Source of the DNA: Methylobacterium sp. Leaf465
Lineage (GTDB): Bacteria > Pseudomonadota > Alphaproteobacteria > Rhizobiales > Beijerinckiaceae
Length of the DNA: 64,000 nt
Reading direction: 5' to 3'
Assembly (NCBI RefSeq): GCF_001424705.1
Contig: NZ_LMRA01000003.1
Location: 1 to 64,000 of the forward strand
The translations under genes were made by a program, and so were the position numbers. This document shows, one piece after another, positions 1 through 9,802 of this stretch. The notes beneath the pieces are model-generated. The model was not told the DNA's origin and made no database searches. It saw only the letters and a list, made by a program, of their open reading frames with translations. The stretch's first letter is position 1. The number at the start of each line of letters is the position of its first letter.

Positions 1-254
1 GCGACATCCAGGATGGCACCCGCGAGCACCCGGATGAGCTTCGCCTGGGCCATGGGAGGGCGCTGGAAGTGCAGGCCCCGCACCGTGCCGCGCGGGGCGG
101 AGAAGGACTGGTTGTCCTGGATGAAGACATCCGCAATGCCGGCGCGCGCCAGGATGTCCGCCCGGTAGGTCTCGCAAAACCAGCCCCGCGCATCGCCGAA
201 GCGCGTCGGCACCACCCGCCGGACCGCCGGAATCTCTGTCTCAATCACCTGCAT
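1..254 (-). CDS. rfbC: dTDP-4-dehydrorhamnose 3,5-epimerase, N-terminal part (gene runs off the window)
   Basis: The reverse strand opens with an ATG at 254 and reads 84 codons without a stop to the window edge. The product begins MQVIETEIPAVRRVVPTRFG and contains the RfbC landmarks GDARGWFCETY, FIQDNQSFS and GTVRGLHFQ near residues 20-66. RfbC epimerises dTDP-4-keto-6-deoxyglucose at C3 and C5 on the way to dTDP-L-rhamnose in the cytoplasm. The His of the GLHFQ motif is the family's catalytic base. The rest of the gene and probably other rml genes lie beyond position 1. The next gene is divergent, with a 218-base gap. Confidence 0.93.
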   Translation of the reverse strand, partial: MQVIETEIPAVRRVVPTRFGDARGWFCETYRADILARAGIADVFIQDNQSFSAPRGTVRGLHFQRPPMAQAKLIRVLAGAILDV

Positions 255-472
255 GCTCGGGGGACCTCAAGATCGGGAAGCTGGACGTCCTTGGCAAGTT
301 TGGATCCCGGCCTGTCAAGGATCAGAGGGGATTTTCAAAGGGGCCGCGATGCGTCGGAGCCGTCCCGAGCTCGCGGCCCTGTTTCCGACACAGGACTTCG
401 CGACAGGAGACGGCGTTTGATGTTGACGGACCTCCTCCTCAGCGCGGGGGATGGTCCGGACGGAAAGTATCG

Positions 473-1051
473 ATGATCGCCATTCAGATCATATCCGGAA
501 CGTTCGGCGCCGGGCCGGGATCTTACGAATTCGGCGTCTTCGGGCTGCCCGATGGAAGCCTGCGCGGAGTCGAGGACTTGGAGGCCTTGACGCTCGCGCC
601 GCCGGAGCAGGCGGTGCCACGGCGCACCGGTATCGTCCAGGGATTGCGGCAGGCCTTGACGGCCACCGGTCCCCTGCCGAATCCGCTCGGCCTCGCCGCC
701 TCCTTCATGCACGCCGGCCTCGACGTCCTCGGGGGCAACGCGCGGCCGGCCTGGTCCGTCGAGCTTCGATTCCGGGACGGGGTCCACGCTCTGGTCCGGA
801 CCGATGCCGAGACGGCCGCGCAGATCGAGCGGGACCGGGAGGTGGTGCAGCGCGCCAGCCTGCGCCTGCCTCCATCCCGCCCGGCAGTACCGCCGGCCGA
901 GACCCAGCTCCAGATGCCCGAAGAGGCGGAGGGCGAGGCCGCCTCGATCGACGCGTCCGTCCCCGATGGGCAGACCCTGGCCTCCCTCTTCGCCTATGAG
1001 AAGCGCGGAGGCCGCGTGCGCCGCCTGTCCAAGGCACTCGACCGCGCCTGA
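473..1051 (+). CDS. Hypothetical protein, 192 aa
   Basis: I do not recognise this protein. It starts MIAIQIISGTFGAGPGSYEF, has no signal peptide or membrane segment, and its third codon positions are strongly GC-rich as in neighbouring genes, which supports real coding. The middle contains a proline-rich linker (around residues 131-145), and the C-terminus is basic, ending KRGGRVRRLSKALDRA. A GGAAAG stretch a few bases upstream of the ATG is a plausible ribosome site. It lies between the divergent rfbC gene and the convergent atzH-like gene and shows no clear functional link to either. Confidence 0.6.
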   Translation: MIAIQIISGTFGAGPGSYEFGVFGLPDGSLRGVEDLEALTLAPPEQAVPRRTGIVQGLRQALTATGPLPNPLGLAASFMHAGLDVLGGNARPAWSVELRFRDGVHALVRTDAETAAQIERDREVVQRASLRLPPSRPAVPPAETQLQMPEEAEGEAASIDASVPDGQTLASLFAYEKRGGRVRRLSKALDRA

Positions 1052-1071
1052 TCCGCCGCGAGGGAAGGAGA

Positions 1072-1467
1072 TCAGCCCGTGATGATGCTCACATGGGCCG
1101 CAACGACCCTCCAGCCGTCGGGGAAGCGGATCCATGTCTGGCTCTGGCGTCCGATGCGCCCCGGGGTGCTCGACCGGGTGAACAGCGTCATGGCGATTCC
1201 GGTATCGGATCCGTAGGTGGTTATCACCGTTTCGCTCAGGTCGCGGGCCAGGCCCTCGGGCGACCGCGCCCGACGGAAGGCGCGGATTGCCTCCATCCCG
1301 TAGAGGTTCTCGGCCCCGCCGTAGCGGATCGTGCGCGGATCATCGTGGAACAGGGCCTCCAGCGTCGGCACGTCGTTGCCCACCAGGGCTGCCTCGTAGG
1401 CCGCGAAGGCGGCCTCCACCTCGGCCTTCACAGGCGGATCATCGATGATCATCGCGGTCTCGCTCAC
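1072..1467 (-). CDS. atzH: AtzH/HpxZ-like small subunit of the carboxybiuret/oxalurate module
   Basis: 131 aa, a small NTF2-like protein of the DUF3225 (HpxZ/AtzH) type, with landmarks VGNDVPTLEALFHDDPRTIR, YGGAENLYGMEAIRAFR and the C-terminal SQTWIRFPDGWRVVAAHVS. I place the start at GTG 1467, because GTGA overlaps the atzE stop by four bases and this gives the usual family length; the longer upstream reading frame lies inside atzE. AtzH is encoded with AtzE and AtzG in cyanuric acid and biuret degradation loci, and HpxZ sits in a related oxalurate/oxamate locus. Its biochemical role is less clear than that of AtzE. It is the last gene of an atzG-atzE-atzH set with overlapping junctions, so translational coupling is likely. 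Confidence 0.85.
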   Translation of the reverse strand: MSETAMIIDDPPVKAEVEAAFAAYEAALVGNDVPTLEALFHDDPRTIRYGGAENLYGMEAIRAFRRARSPEGLARDLSETVITTYGSDTGIAMTLFTRSSTPGRIGRQSQTWIRFPDGWRVVAAHVSIITG

Positions 1468-2876
1468 AGGTTCGCCACGGGGGCTCGGACGACGCCGTCC
1501 CGCTCCAACTGGTGCGCCACGCGCAGGGCGTGGTCCTCGCGCCAGGGGGCGGCGATGACCTGAACGCCGAGGGGCAGGCCGTCGTCCAGGCGCACGGGCA
1601 CCGCCACCACCGGCAGGCCGATGAAGGATATCGGCTGGGTGAACACCCCGATATTGGCCCGCACCGGCAGAGTCACCCCGTCGAGGACGAAGGTGGCCTG
1701 GCCCGAACGGGGCGCGCGGCAAGGCGTGGCGGGCGCCAGGATCACGTCGACCTCGCGGAACAGATCAAGGACGGCGGACCGGTACCAGCGGCGGAAGCGC
1801 TGCGCACGCTCGACCAGCGGGGCCGGGATCATCGCCCCGGCGATCAGCCGGTCGCGTACGGCCGGATCAAAATCCTCCCCCCGGGTCCGGAGGCGGTCGA
1901 GATGGAGGGCAGCTCCTTCGGCTGCCGTGATGAGGTAGGCCGCCGCCCGGGCGCGGGCCGCCTCCGGAATCGCGACGCTGCGCGTGACGCCGAGGGCCCG
2001 GGCGATGGCGGCCACCGCCGCGAACGCCTCGGCGTCGCCACCGCGCGCGAAGTAGCCGCCCGCCACCGCGACGCGCAGGTTCCCGAGCCCGTCGGTGAGG
2101 TGAGACAGGGCCGGCTCTGCGGGGCGCGTCGTGGCCACCGGGTCGTCCGGGTCCGGCCCCTGCATGGCGTCGTAGCTCAGGGCGAGGTCCGTGACGCTGC
2201 GCGCCATGGGCCCGACATGGTCGAGGCTGCCCACGAAGGGAAAGCTGCCCGCCCGGGTCAGGCGGCCGTAGGTGGGTTTGAGGCCGAAGCAGCCGCAGAA
2301 GGTGGAGGGGACGCGGATCGAGCCGTTGGTGTCGGAGCCGAGGGCGATCGGCACCAGCCCGGCCCCGACGGCCCCTCCCGAGCCTCCGGACGAGCCGCCG
2401 GACATGTGGCCGAGATCGTGCGGGTTCCGGGTCGGTCCGTCATGGACGTTCTCGCCGGTGAAATCGTAGGCGTACTCGCCCATGTTGAGGCCTCCGACGA
2501 GGATCGCGCCCGCCGCCTCCATGCGGCGCACCAGGGCGGCATCGCGCTCCGCCGGGGCCCGATCGCGGTTGATCTTCGCGCCGGCCCGGGTCGGCAGACC
2601 GGCGATGTCGAACAGATTCTTGACCGCAAAGGGAACGCCAGCCAGCGGCCCCAGGGGCTCGCCCCGGCCCCGGGCCGCATCCAGGGCCTCGGCGCGGGCC
2701 TGGGCACGCGCGGCGAGAATGTCCGTGAAGGCGTTCACCACGCCGTCGACCCGCGCGATGCGCGCCAGGGTCGCGGCGACGTTCGCGCAGGCGCTGGTGG
2801 TCCCTTCCCGAAACGCCGTCGCCAGCGCCTCAGCCGTCATCGTGCTCGGATCGTGCATCGTGTCCGGACCGCTCAT
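1464..2876 (-). CDS. atzE: AtzE-type amidase, probable 1-carboxybiuret hydrolase
   Basis: 470-aa amidase-signature enzyme. The Ser-cisSer-Lys triad is visible: Lys86 in VPFAVKNLFD, the Gly/Ser loop GHMSGGSSGGSGGAVGAG with the cis-Ser near 162, and the nucleophile near Ser186 in GSDTNGSIRVP. GENVHDGPTRNPHD is typical of the AtzE branch. AtzE with AtzG hydrolyses 1-carboxybiuret to 1,3-dicarboxyurea and ammonia. The ATG at 2876 overlaps the atzG stop by four bases, and the end overlaps atzH by four. The related HpxY amidases work in oxalurate/oxamate metabolism, so the exact substrate cannot be fixed from sequence; the adjacent biuret hydrolase-like gene favours the biuret reading. Confidence 0.85.
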   Translation of the reverse strand: MSGPDTMHDPSTMTAEALATAFREGTTSACANVAATLARIARVDGVVNAFTDILAARAQARAEALDAARGRGEPLGPLAGVPFAVKNLFDIAGLPTRAGAKINRDRAPAERDAALVRRMEAAGAILVGGLNMGEYAYDFTGENVHDGPTRNPHDLGHMSGGSSGGSGGAVGAGLVPIALGSDTNGSIRVPSTFCGCFGLKPTYGRLTRAGSFPFVGSLDHVGPMARSVTDLALSYDAMQGPDPDDPVATTRPAEPALSHLTDGLGNLRVAVAGGYFARGGDAEAFAAVAAIARALGVTRSVAIPEAARARAAAYLITAAEGAALHLDRLRTRGEDFDPAVRDRLIAGAMIPAPLVERAQRFRRWYRSAVLDLFREVDVILAPATPCRAPRSGQATFVLDGVTLPVRANIGVFTQPISFIGLPVVAVPVRLDDGLPLGVQVIAAPWREDHALRVAHQLERDGVVRAPVANL

Positions 2877-3073
2877 GCTTCGTAGACCGGGGCGGCTTCC
2901 GCCTCGTCGGGCAGGGAAAACTCGGCCACATGCGCGGCGGCCGCGCGCAGGACGGCGAGATTGCTGCCGATGGCGCCGATCCAGGCCGGATCGAGGGGAA
3001 TCGCGAGCAGCCCAGCTGCCGCTTCGATGTAGGCGTCGAGGCCGCCGGTGGACGGGTCGTTGCGCTCCGACAT
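2873..3073 (-). CDS. atzG: AtzG-like small accessory subunit (DUF4089)
   Basis: 66-aa protein starting MSERNDPSTGG and containing LDAYIEAAAGLLAIPLDPAW and LAVLRAAAAHVAEFSLPDEA, the pattern of DUF4089/AtzG proteins. AtzG forms a heterotetramer with the AtzE amidase and is needed for its solubility and activity. The ATG at 3073 gives the usual family size; the frame continues open upstream, but that stretch has no recognisable content. It is the first gene of the atzG-atzE-atzH set. The 246 bases upstream, towards the biuret hydrolase-like gene, show no other gene. Confidence 0.85.
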   Translation of the reverse strand: MSERNDPSTGGLDAYIEAAAGLLAIPLDPAWIGAIGSNLAVLRAAAAHVAEFSLPDEAEAAPVYEA

Positions 3074-3319
3074 GGGCTTTCTCCCAGTGATGTCCCTCCG
3101 CGCGACCGGAACGCCGGCGGCGTGGCGGGGAGTTCTTCTGCCGGCAGGGCGGCGTGGGTCGAGGGCGGGATTCGCGGCGCTATGGCCGCCGCCCGCGCGG
3201 CCCCAACGAGCTGCCCGGCCACCCGGGTGTAAGCAAGCGCCAGGCCGGGCGTCACCGCAGGCCTGTGCGGAAAGCCGGAAACGATGGGGGCCGAACAGCG
3301 CAGGCCGCGGCACCCGCCC

Positions 3320-3994
3320 TTAGCGTGCGCCGCCGAGGGCTTCGACCACCGCCGCCGAGGAGGAGACCCAGCCGAAGATGCCGCCCTGGGCGGCGATCAT
3401 CGCGAGGCCGACCCGGTGGAACTCGGGGCGGTAGGAGGCGCAGCCATCCCCGATCGCCACGCAGCGGTAGCCGCGGTCGTTGGCCTCGCGGATCGTCGTG
3501 TGCACGCAGACCTCGGTGGTCACCCCGCAGACCAGCAGGGTCGCGATGCGGCGGGCGGAGAGGACCGCGCCGAGATCGGTGGCGTAGAAGGCGCCCTTCC
3601 CGGGCTTGTCGATGACCACCTCGCCCCGGATCGGCGCCAGTTCGGGAACGATGGCGTGGCCCGGTTCGCCGCGGATCAGGATGCGCCCCATCGGACCCGG
3701 CGCGCCGATGCGCGCGGTGGGCGTCCCTCGCTCCAGCTTGGCCGGCGGCGCATCGGAGAGGTCGGGCTTGTGGCCCTCCCGCGTGTGCACGATGAGAAGG
3801 CCGGCACTCCGCGCCGCCGCCAGCACCGCCCGGATCGGGGGCACCGCCGTCTGCAGCAGGGTGACGTCGTTGCCGAGGGTCTCGCCGAAGCCGCCCGGCT
3901 CCAGGAAGTCGCGCTGCATGTCGATGATGACCAGTGCGGTGGTCGCCGGATCGAAGGTCAGAGGGGCGGGGTCGGCCGCTATGACGGGAAGCAT
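3320..3994 (-). CDS. biuH: Isochorismatase-family cysteine hydrolase, probable biuret amidohydrolase
   Basis: 224 aa from ATG 3994. The catalytic triad of cysteine hydrolases is visible: Asp25 in VIIDMQRDF, Lys133 in [13 protein letters not shown] and Cys163 in [17 protein letters not shown]. Longer stretches ([31 protein letters not shown]) closely resemble what I remember of Rhizobium biuret hydrolase BiuH, which makes allophanate and ammonia from biuret. The atzG-E-H genes downstream on the same strand fit a biuret/carboxybiuret route. The reading frame extends far upstream, but that part is low-complexity shadow. Other members of the family hydrolyse ureidoacrylate (RutB) or N-carbamoylsarcosine, so substrate identity is inferred. 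Confidence 0.75.
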   Translation of the reverse strand: MLPVIAADPAPLTFDPATTALVIIDMQRDFLEPGGFGETLGNDVTLLQTAVPPIRAVLAAARSAGLLIVHTREGHKPDLSDAPPAKLERGTPTARIGAPGPMGRILIRGEPGHAIVPELAPIRGEVVIDKPGKGAFYATDLGAVLSARRIATLLVCGVTTEVCVHTTIREANDRGYRCVAIGDGCASYRPEFHRVGLAMIAAQGGIFGWVSSSAAVVEALGGAR

Positions 3995-4406
3995 GCTCGG
4001 GGCACCGGGCCGGAGGGCGCGCGACCCGGGAGGGACGGCGTCGCGTTCCGCCCCGATCCCGAATCTTCGGTAATCATGAATGCAGGGTCGGCCGGAGACA
4101 CGCCCAAATGATGCGCGGCGCTGCATCCTTCCCATGCAGGTTGGGCCGGCCCGCGCCTCGGCGCCTCGGGCGCAACGAGGCTTGCCCGCCGGGAGGCAGG
4201 ACCGATTTCCGGACGGGACGCACCCATGTCGCGTTTCCCAAGCGGTCGCGTCCCGTCGGACGCGAGAGACCGGGCGGTGTATGGCCGCCAGGACCACTCG
4301 GCCGCGAAGGCGCGGAATCGGCGGTCCGGGGCGCGTGACCCGGGGCAGCGGCGCCGTGGAAGATGGACGCCGCGATGCCCAACAACGATGCAACCCTGGC
4401 TAGAAA
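3995..4406. other. Non-coding stretch upstream of the biuret gene
   Basis: About 400 bases lie between the start of the minus-strand biuret hydrolase gene and the palindrome at 4407. Reading frames here lack family motifs and look like high-GC shadows. It probably holds the minus-strand promoter of the biuret module and upstream DNA for the plus-strand porin gene, but I cannot point to a convincing promoter in it. Confidence 0.5.
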
Positions 4407-4424
4407 TTAGACCATATGGTCTAA
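4407..4424. promoter_or_regulatory. Perfect 18-bp palindrome, candidate RutR-type operator
   Basis: TTAGACCATATGGTCTAA is its own reverse complement. The core GACCA-NN-TGGTC equals the core of the E. coli RutR site, TTGACCA-NN-TGGTCAA. A second copy of the core lies at 30559-30574 between rutR and rutA. This copy sits about 140 bases before the sigma-54-type promoter of the Tsx-like porin gene, a distance usual for an upstream activator site. That RutR binds here is inference. Confidence 0.6.
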
Positions 4425-4563
4425 CTCGTATTCGTCCTGTGGCGCTTCCCCGTCGCGCGCCTGCCGATGTTCAAGCCCGCGAAGGGTCGTTCCAGCATGG
4501 CGAACCGAGGCAATGTTGCGTCCATGCATCACCCCGTCTGGTTGTGCGGGAAGGCCGGGCGGG

Positions 4564-4578
4564 TGGCACATCGGTTGC
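4564..4578 (+). promoter_or_regulatory. Sigma-54 (RpoN) type -24/-12 promoter
   Basis: TGGCAC-ATCGG-TTGC matches the -24/-12 consensus TGGCAC-N5-TTGC exactly in sequence and spacing. Transcription would begin near 4590, about 35 bases before the porin start codon. RpoN promoters need an enhancer-binding activator such as NtrC and are typical of nitrogen-scavenging genes, which fits the downstream purine uptake and breakdown block. No NtrC site was clear to me upstream. Confidence 0.65.
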
Positions 4579-4623
4579 GGTCATTTTCCCCAACGGGTGC
4601 TTAAACCCGGGGGGACTTTATCG

Positions 4624-5622
4624 ATGATCGCGACATTCACACGACCGCTGGTGGCCGCCGCTCTGAGCCTCGCCACCCTGATGCCGGCCCTGGCCGCGGA
4701 CCTCGCCAAGGAGAAGGCGCCGGTCGCACCCGTGGAGGTGCCCTCCGGGTTCTTCCTGTTCTCCGACACGCAGATCAGCTACCGCTACCAGTTCCCGGCC
4801 GCCAGGCCCGGCTCCCAGATCCAGCGCGCCGACGGCAGCTTCCGCAACCAGGACGCGCCGAAGCACATCCTCAACATCTCGCACGCCGATGCCTGGGCCT
4901 ACGGCACCAATTTCTTCACCCTCGACATCCTCAAGTCGGGGTCGCAATTTTCGGCGGGCACCACCGACGGCTTCGGCGTGCCGACCTTCTACGATTACGG
5001 GAACACCGAGGCCTACGGCCTCTACCGCGGAACCCTGAGCCTGAACGCCCTGACCGGGACGAAGGCCTTCGTGGTGCCCGGCATCATCAAGGACGTGTCG
5101 CTCGCCTACGGCTTCGACGCCAATGCCCAGAACGATGCCTTCGGTTCCAAGAAGCGCGACGTGGTCGGCGGTCTGAACTTTGCATTCGACGTCCCGGCCG
5201 GGTTCCTCAGCGCCTCGGTCCATGCCTACAAGGAGTGGAATCGCAACGGCTTCAACGTCGCTCCGAACCGGGATACCAGTTTCAACACGGTCCCGGAATT
5301 CGAGATCGTCTACAGCTTCCCGCTCGCCTTCACGGGTCTGCCGCTCAGCATCGCGGGCTTCAACAACATCGTCCTGCCCAAGGGGCGCGGTGTGAACGAT
5401 CCGTCCGCCTTCGCCACCAACCCGAAGACGGGTCTCGAATTCCTGTCGCGGACCAACCTCGTCCTCGATGTCGGCAAGCTGATCTACGACCAGCCGAACC
5501 GGGTCGACGTCTTCATCGGCTTCCAGTACTGGCTCAACAAGTTCGGCAACATCGAGCGCGCCAACTTCAAGGGGACCGAAGAGAAGAGCTTCCTGGCCGG
5601 CGTCTCCTTCCACGTCTTCTGA
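4624..5622 (+). CDS. Tsx-like nucleoside-specific outer membrane channel
   Basis: 332 aa. A signal peptide (MIATFTRPLVAAALSLATLMPALA-A) leads into a beta-barrel-type sequence that ends in Phe (SFHVF), as outer membrane proteins do. ILNISHADAWAYGTNFFTLDIL near residues 80-101 and the repeated aromatic/polar alternation resemble the Tsx channel family, which passes nucleosides. I chose ATG 4624 because the signal peptide starts there and a GGGGG stretch precedes it; the frame is open further upstream. It stands before 8-oxoguanine deaminase and a nucleoside-type ABC transporter, which supports a nucleoside/nucleobase port. A sigma-54-type promoter lies immediately upstream. Confidence 0.75.
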   Translation: MIATFTRPLVAAALSLATLMPALAADLAKEKAPVAPVEVPSGFFLFSDTQISYRYQFPAARPGSQIQRADGSFRNQDAPKHILNISHADAWAYGTNFFTLDILKSGSQFSAGTTDGFGVPTFYDYGNTEAYGLYRGTLSLNALTGTKAFVVPGIIKDVSLAYGFDANAQNDAFGSKKRDVVGGLNFAFDVPAGFLSASVHAYKEWNRNGFNVAPNRDTSFNTVPEFEIVYSFPLAFTGLPLSIAGFNNIVLPKGRGVNDPSAFATNPKTGLEFLSRTNLVLDVGKLIYDQPNRVDVFIGFQYWLNKFGNIERANFKGTEEKSFLAGVSFHVF

Positions 5623-5663
5623 GGGCTGGCACCTGTTCTCACGACGGGCTCCTTGCCCGGAAC

Positions 5664-5718
5664 GACCATCCACGCAAGCGATGGTCTGCATGACGAGGCC
5701 GGATTTCCATCCGGCCTC
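5664..5718 (+). terminator. Two tandem hairpins between the porin and deaminase genes
   Basis: Two perfect inverted repeats follow the porin stop. Stem 5664-5670/5680-5686 is GACCATC/GATGGTC with a 9-base loop. Stem 5695-5703/5710-5718 is GAGGCCGGA/TCCGGCCTC with a 6-base loop. Neither has a T run, so they are more likely an attenuator, a partial terminator or an mRNA stabiliser that raises porin output relative to downstream genes than a simple intrinsic terminator. Confidence 0.5.
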
Positions 5719-5777
5719 CGGATTTCCGGACGGGCCATGGTGATGGCCGGTCCACATCGAGGGAACACCGGTTCAGC

Positions 5778-7139
5778 ATGGTCGAGACCCCCGCGACGCG
5801 ACGTCTCTGGATCCGCAACCCGCTGGCGATCCTGGCGCCGGATTCCGCCGGGGGCCTCGTCGTCGCGGGCTCCCGCATCGTCGAGCGGGTGCCCGCGGGA
5901 GGCATGCCCGCCGCGCCCGTCGACGAGACCTTCGACGCCGGCCGCCACGTGGTCGTCCCGGGCCTCGTCAACACCCATCACCACTTCTTCCAGACGCTCA
6001 CCCGCGCCCATCCGGCGGCGATCAACAAGCCGCTCTTTCCCTGGCTGAAGGCGCTCTACACGGTCTGGGATAGGGTCACCCCCGAGGCGTTCCGGCTGGC
6101 GACGCGTCTCGCCTACACCGAGCTGCTGCTCTCCGGCTGCACCACGGCCGGCGATCACCATTACCTCTTCCCCAAGGGGCTGGAATCCTCCGTCGACATT
6201 CAGGTGGAGGAGGCCGGGCCTGTCGGGATCCGCGCCTTCGTCACCCGCGGCTCGATGAGCCTGTCCGAGCGCGACGGCGGCCTGCCGCCCGAATGCCTGA
6301 CCCAGGACGACGACACCATCCTGGCTGACAGCGAACGGGTGCTGCGCCTGTTCCACGACCCCAAGCCCGGCGCGATGGTGCAGATCGGGCTGGCCCCCTG
6401 CTCGCCCTTCAACGTGACGAAGCGGCTGATGCGCGAGAGCGCGGCGCTGGCCGAGCGCCACGATTGCCGCCTGCACACCCATCTCGGCGAGACGCTGGAC
6501 GAGGACCGCTACTGCGTCGAAATGTTCGGCCAGCGCCCGGTGGACTACCTCGAGGAGGTCGGCTGGATGGGCCCGCGCACCTGGCTCGCCCACGGCATCC
6601 ACTTCAACGACGCCGAGGTGAAGCGTCTCGGCGCGGCCGGCGTCGGCGTCTGCCACTGCCCGACCTCGAACATGACCCTGGCCTCCGGCCAGTGCCGGAC
6701 CTGTGAGCTGGAGGCCGCCGGCAGCCCCGTCGGCCTCGGCGTCGACGGGTCGGCCTCGAACGACAGCTCGAACCTGATGGAGGGCGTCCGTCACGCCCTG
6801 ATGATCAACCGTCTGACCTACGGGGCCGAGGCCGTGACCCATCTCGACGCTCTGCGCTGGGCGACGGAGGGGTCCGCGGCCTGCCTCGGTCGGAGCGACA
6901 TCGGACGGATCGCGGAGGGGTGCGAGGCGGACCTGGCTCTTTTCACCCTCGACGAACTGCGCTTCTCCGGCGCGCACGATCCGCTGGCCGCCCTGGTGCT
7001 CTGCGGCGCTCACCGGGCCGACCGGGTGATGGTGGCGGGGTCGTGGCGGGTGGTCGACGGCCAGCCTCTCGGGATGGAGACCGGCCAGCTGCGCGAGGCC
7101 CATACCCGCCTCGCCCACGCGCTGTTCGGGACGCTCTAG
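5778..7139 (+). CDS. 8-oxoguanine deaminase (amidohydrolase superfamily)
   Basis: 453 aa. Amidohydrolase metal and substrate motifs occur in order: PGLVNTHHHFFQTLTR (metal His residues at 67-69), HTHLGETLDE, WLAHGIHFNDAE and GVDGSASNDSSN with the metal Asp. These match the 8-oxoguanine deaminase branch (Pseudomonas Pa0142 type), which converts 8-oxoguanine to urate and ammonia. Uric acid then enters the uricase/UraH-UraD route encoded further on. It directly precedes the ABC transporter ATPase gene, with only one base between the TAG stop and the next GTG start, indicating an operon. Guanine or isoxanthopterin deaminase activity cannot be excluded on sequence alone. Confidence 0.85.
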   Translation: MVETPATRRLWIRNPLAILAPDSAGGLVVAGSRIVERVPAGGMPAAPVDETFDAGRHVVVPGLVNTHHHFFQTLTRAHPAAINKPLFPWLKALYTVWDRVTPEAFRLATRLAYTELLLSGCTTAGDHHYLFPKGLESSVDIQVEEAGPVGIRAFVTRGSMSLSERDGGLPPECLTQDDDTILADSERVLRLFHDPKPGAMVQIGLAPCSPFNVTKRLMRESAALAERHDCRLHTHLGETLDEDRYCVEMFGQRPVDYLEEVGWMGPRTWLAHGIHFNDAEVKRLGAAGVGVCHCPTSNMTLASGQCRTCELEAAGSPVGLGVDGSASNDSSNLMEGVRHALMINRLTYGAEAVTHLDALRWATEGSAACLGRSDIGRIAEGCEADLALFTLDELRFSGAHDPLAALVLCGAHRADRVMVAGSWRVVDGQPLGMETGQLREAHTRLAHALFGTL

Positions 7140-7140
7140 C

Positions 7141-8725
<1,585 letters not shown>

Positions 8726-8736
<11 letters not shown>

Positions 8737-9802
8737 CCTGACGCCGCGCACCGGCCGGTCGGCCCTGATGGACGCGCTCTCGCCCATCCTGGCCTTCCTG
8801 GCCGCGCTGGTGATCGGCGGGCTCGTCGTGGCCGCCCTGGGCCGCTCGCCGGCCGCCGCCTTCGTCACCTACTTCATGGCGCCCCTGAGCGAGGTCTGGT
8901 CGCTGCAGGAGGTGGCCATCAAGGCCGCGCCGCTCGCCCTCATCGCCACCGGCCTCGCCTTCTGCTACCGCGCCAACATCTGGAATATCGGGGCCGAAGG
9001 GCAGTTCGTCGTCGGCGGCCTGTTCGGCGGCTGGATCGGCGTCGCCGCGCACGGGATCCCCGGCGACCCCCTCTGGGTGCTGCCCCTGATGCTACTCGTC
9101 GGCACGGGGGCCGGCATGGTCTACGGGCTGATCCCCGCCCTCCTCAAGGTGCACCTCGGCGTCTCCGAGATCCTCACCAGCCTGATGCTGGTCTACGTGG
9201 CCGAACTGCTGCTCGACTACATGGCGCGCGGCCCCTTGCGCGATCCGGCGGGCTTCAACTTCCCCCAGAGCGTCACCTTCGACGACGCTGCCCACCTGCC
9301 CTACCTGATGGAGGGCGGCACCCTGCATGCCGGCGTCGCCCTCGCGGTGGCGGTCGTGGTCCTCGCCACCCTGGTGCTCGGCCGCACCCTGTTCGGCTTC
9401 GCCGTGCGGGTGGTGGGGGCGAGCCCGCGCGCGGCCCGCTTCGCCGGCTTCGGCGACGCACGCCTGACGCTCGCGGTCTTCGCCGTCTCCGGCGCCGCCG
9501 CGGGGCTGGCCGGCATCAGCGAGGTGGCGGGCCGGATCGGCCAGCTCCAGCCCTCGATCTCGCCGGGCTACGGCTTCACCGCCATCATCGTGGCCTTCCT
9601 GGGACGGCTCTCGCCGATGGGGATCCTGGTGGCGGCTCTGGTCATCGCCCTGACCACCATCGGGGGCGAGGGCGCGCAGATCGACCTGAAACTCCCCCTC
9701 GACCTGACCCGGGCCTTCCAGGGCCTGCTGCTCGCCCTGGTGCTCGGGGCCGACGCGCTGTCGCGCTACAGGGTCCGCTTCGTGCCGGGAGCGACCGCGT
9801 GA
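8726..9802 (+). CDS. Nucleoside-type ABC transporter permease 1
   Basis: 358 aa, hydrophobic throughout, a BPD_transp_2 family permease. A membrane segment near residues 17-38 is followed by the conserved region GLAFCYRANIWNIGAEGQFVVGG and, further on, a cytoplasmic loop FAVRVVGASPRAARFAGF, characteristic of YufP/NupP-type permeases. With the next gene it forms the membrane channel energised by the double ATPase. It overlaps both neighbours (11 bases before, 4 after), so the four transporter genes are translated together. Its place behind 8-oxoguanine deaminase and before xdh indicates purine nucleoside or nucleobase uptake. Confidence 0.88.

Noticed and set aside
4513..4623. Longer N-terminus for the Tsx-like porin
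   Set aside because: The added residues contain the sigma-54-type promoter region and would bury the signal peptide, so ATG 4624 is preferred.
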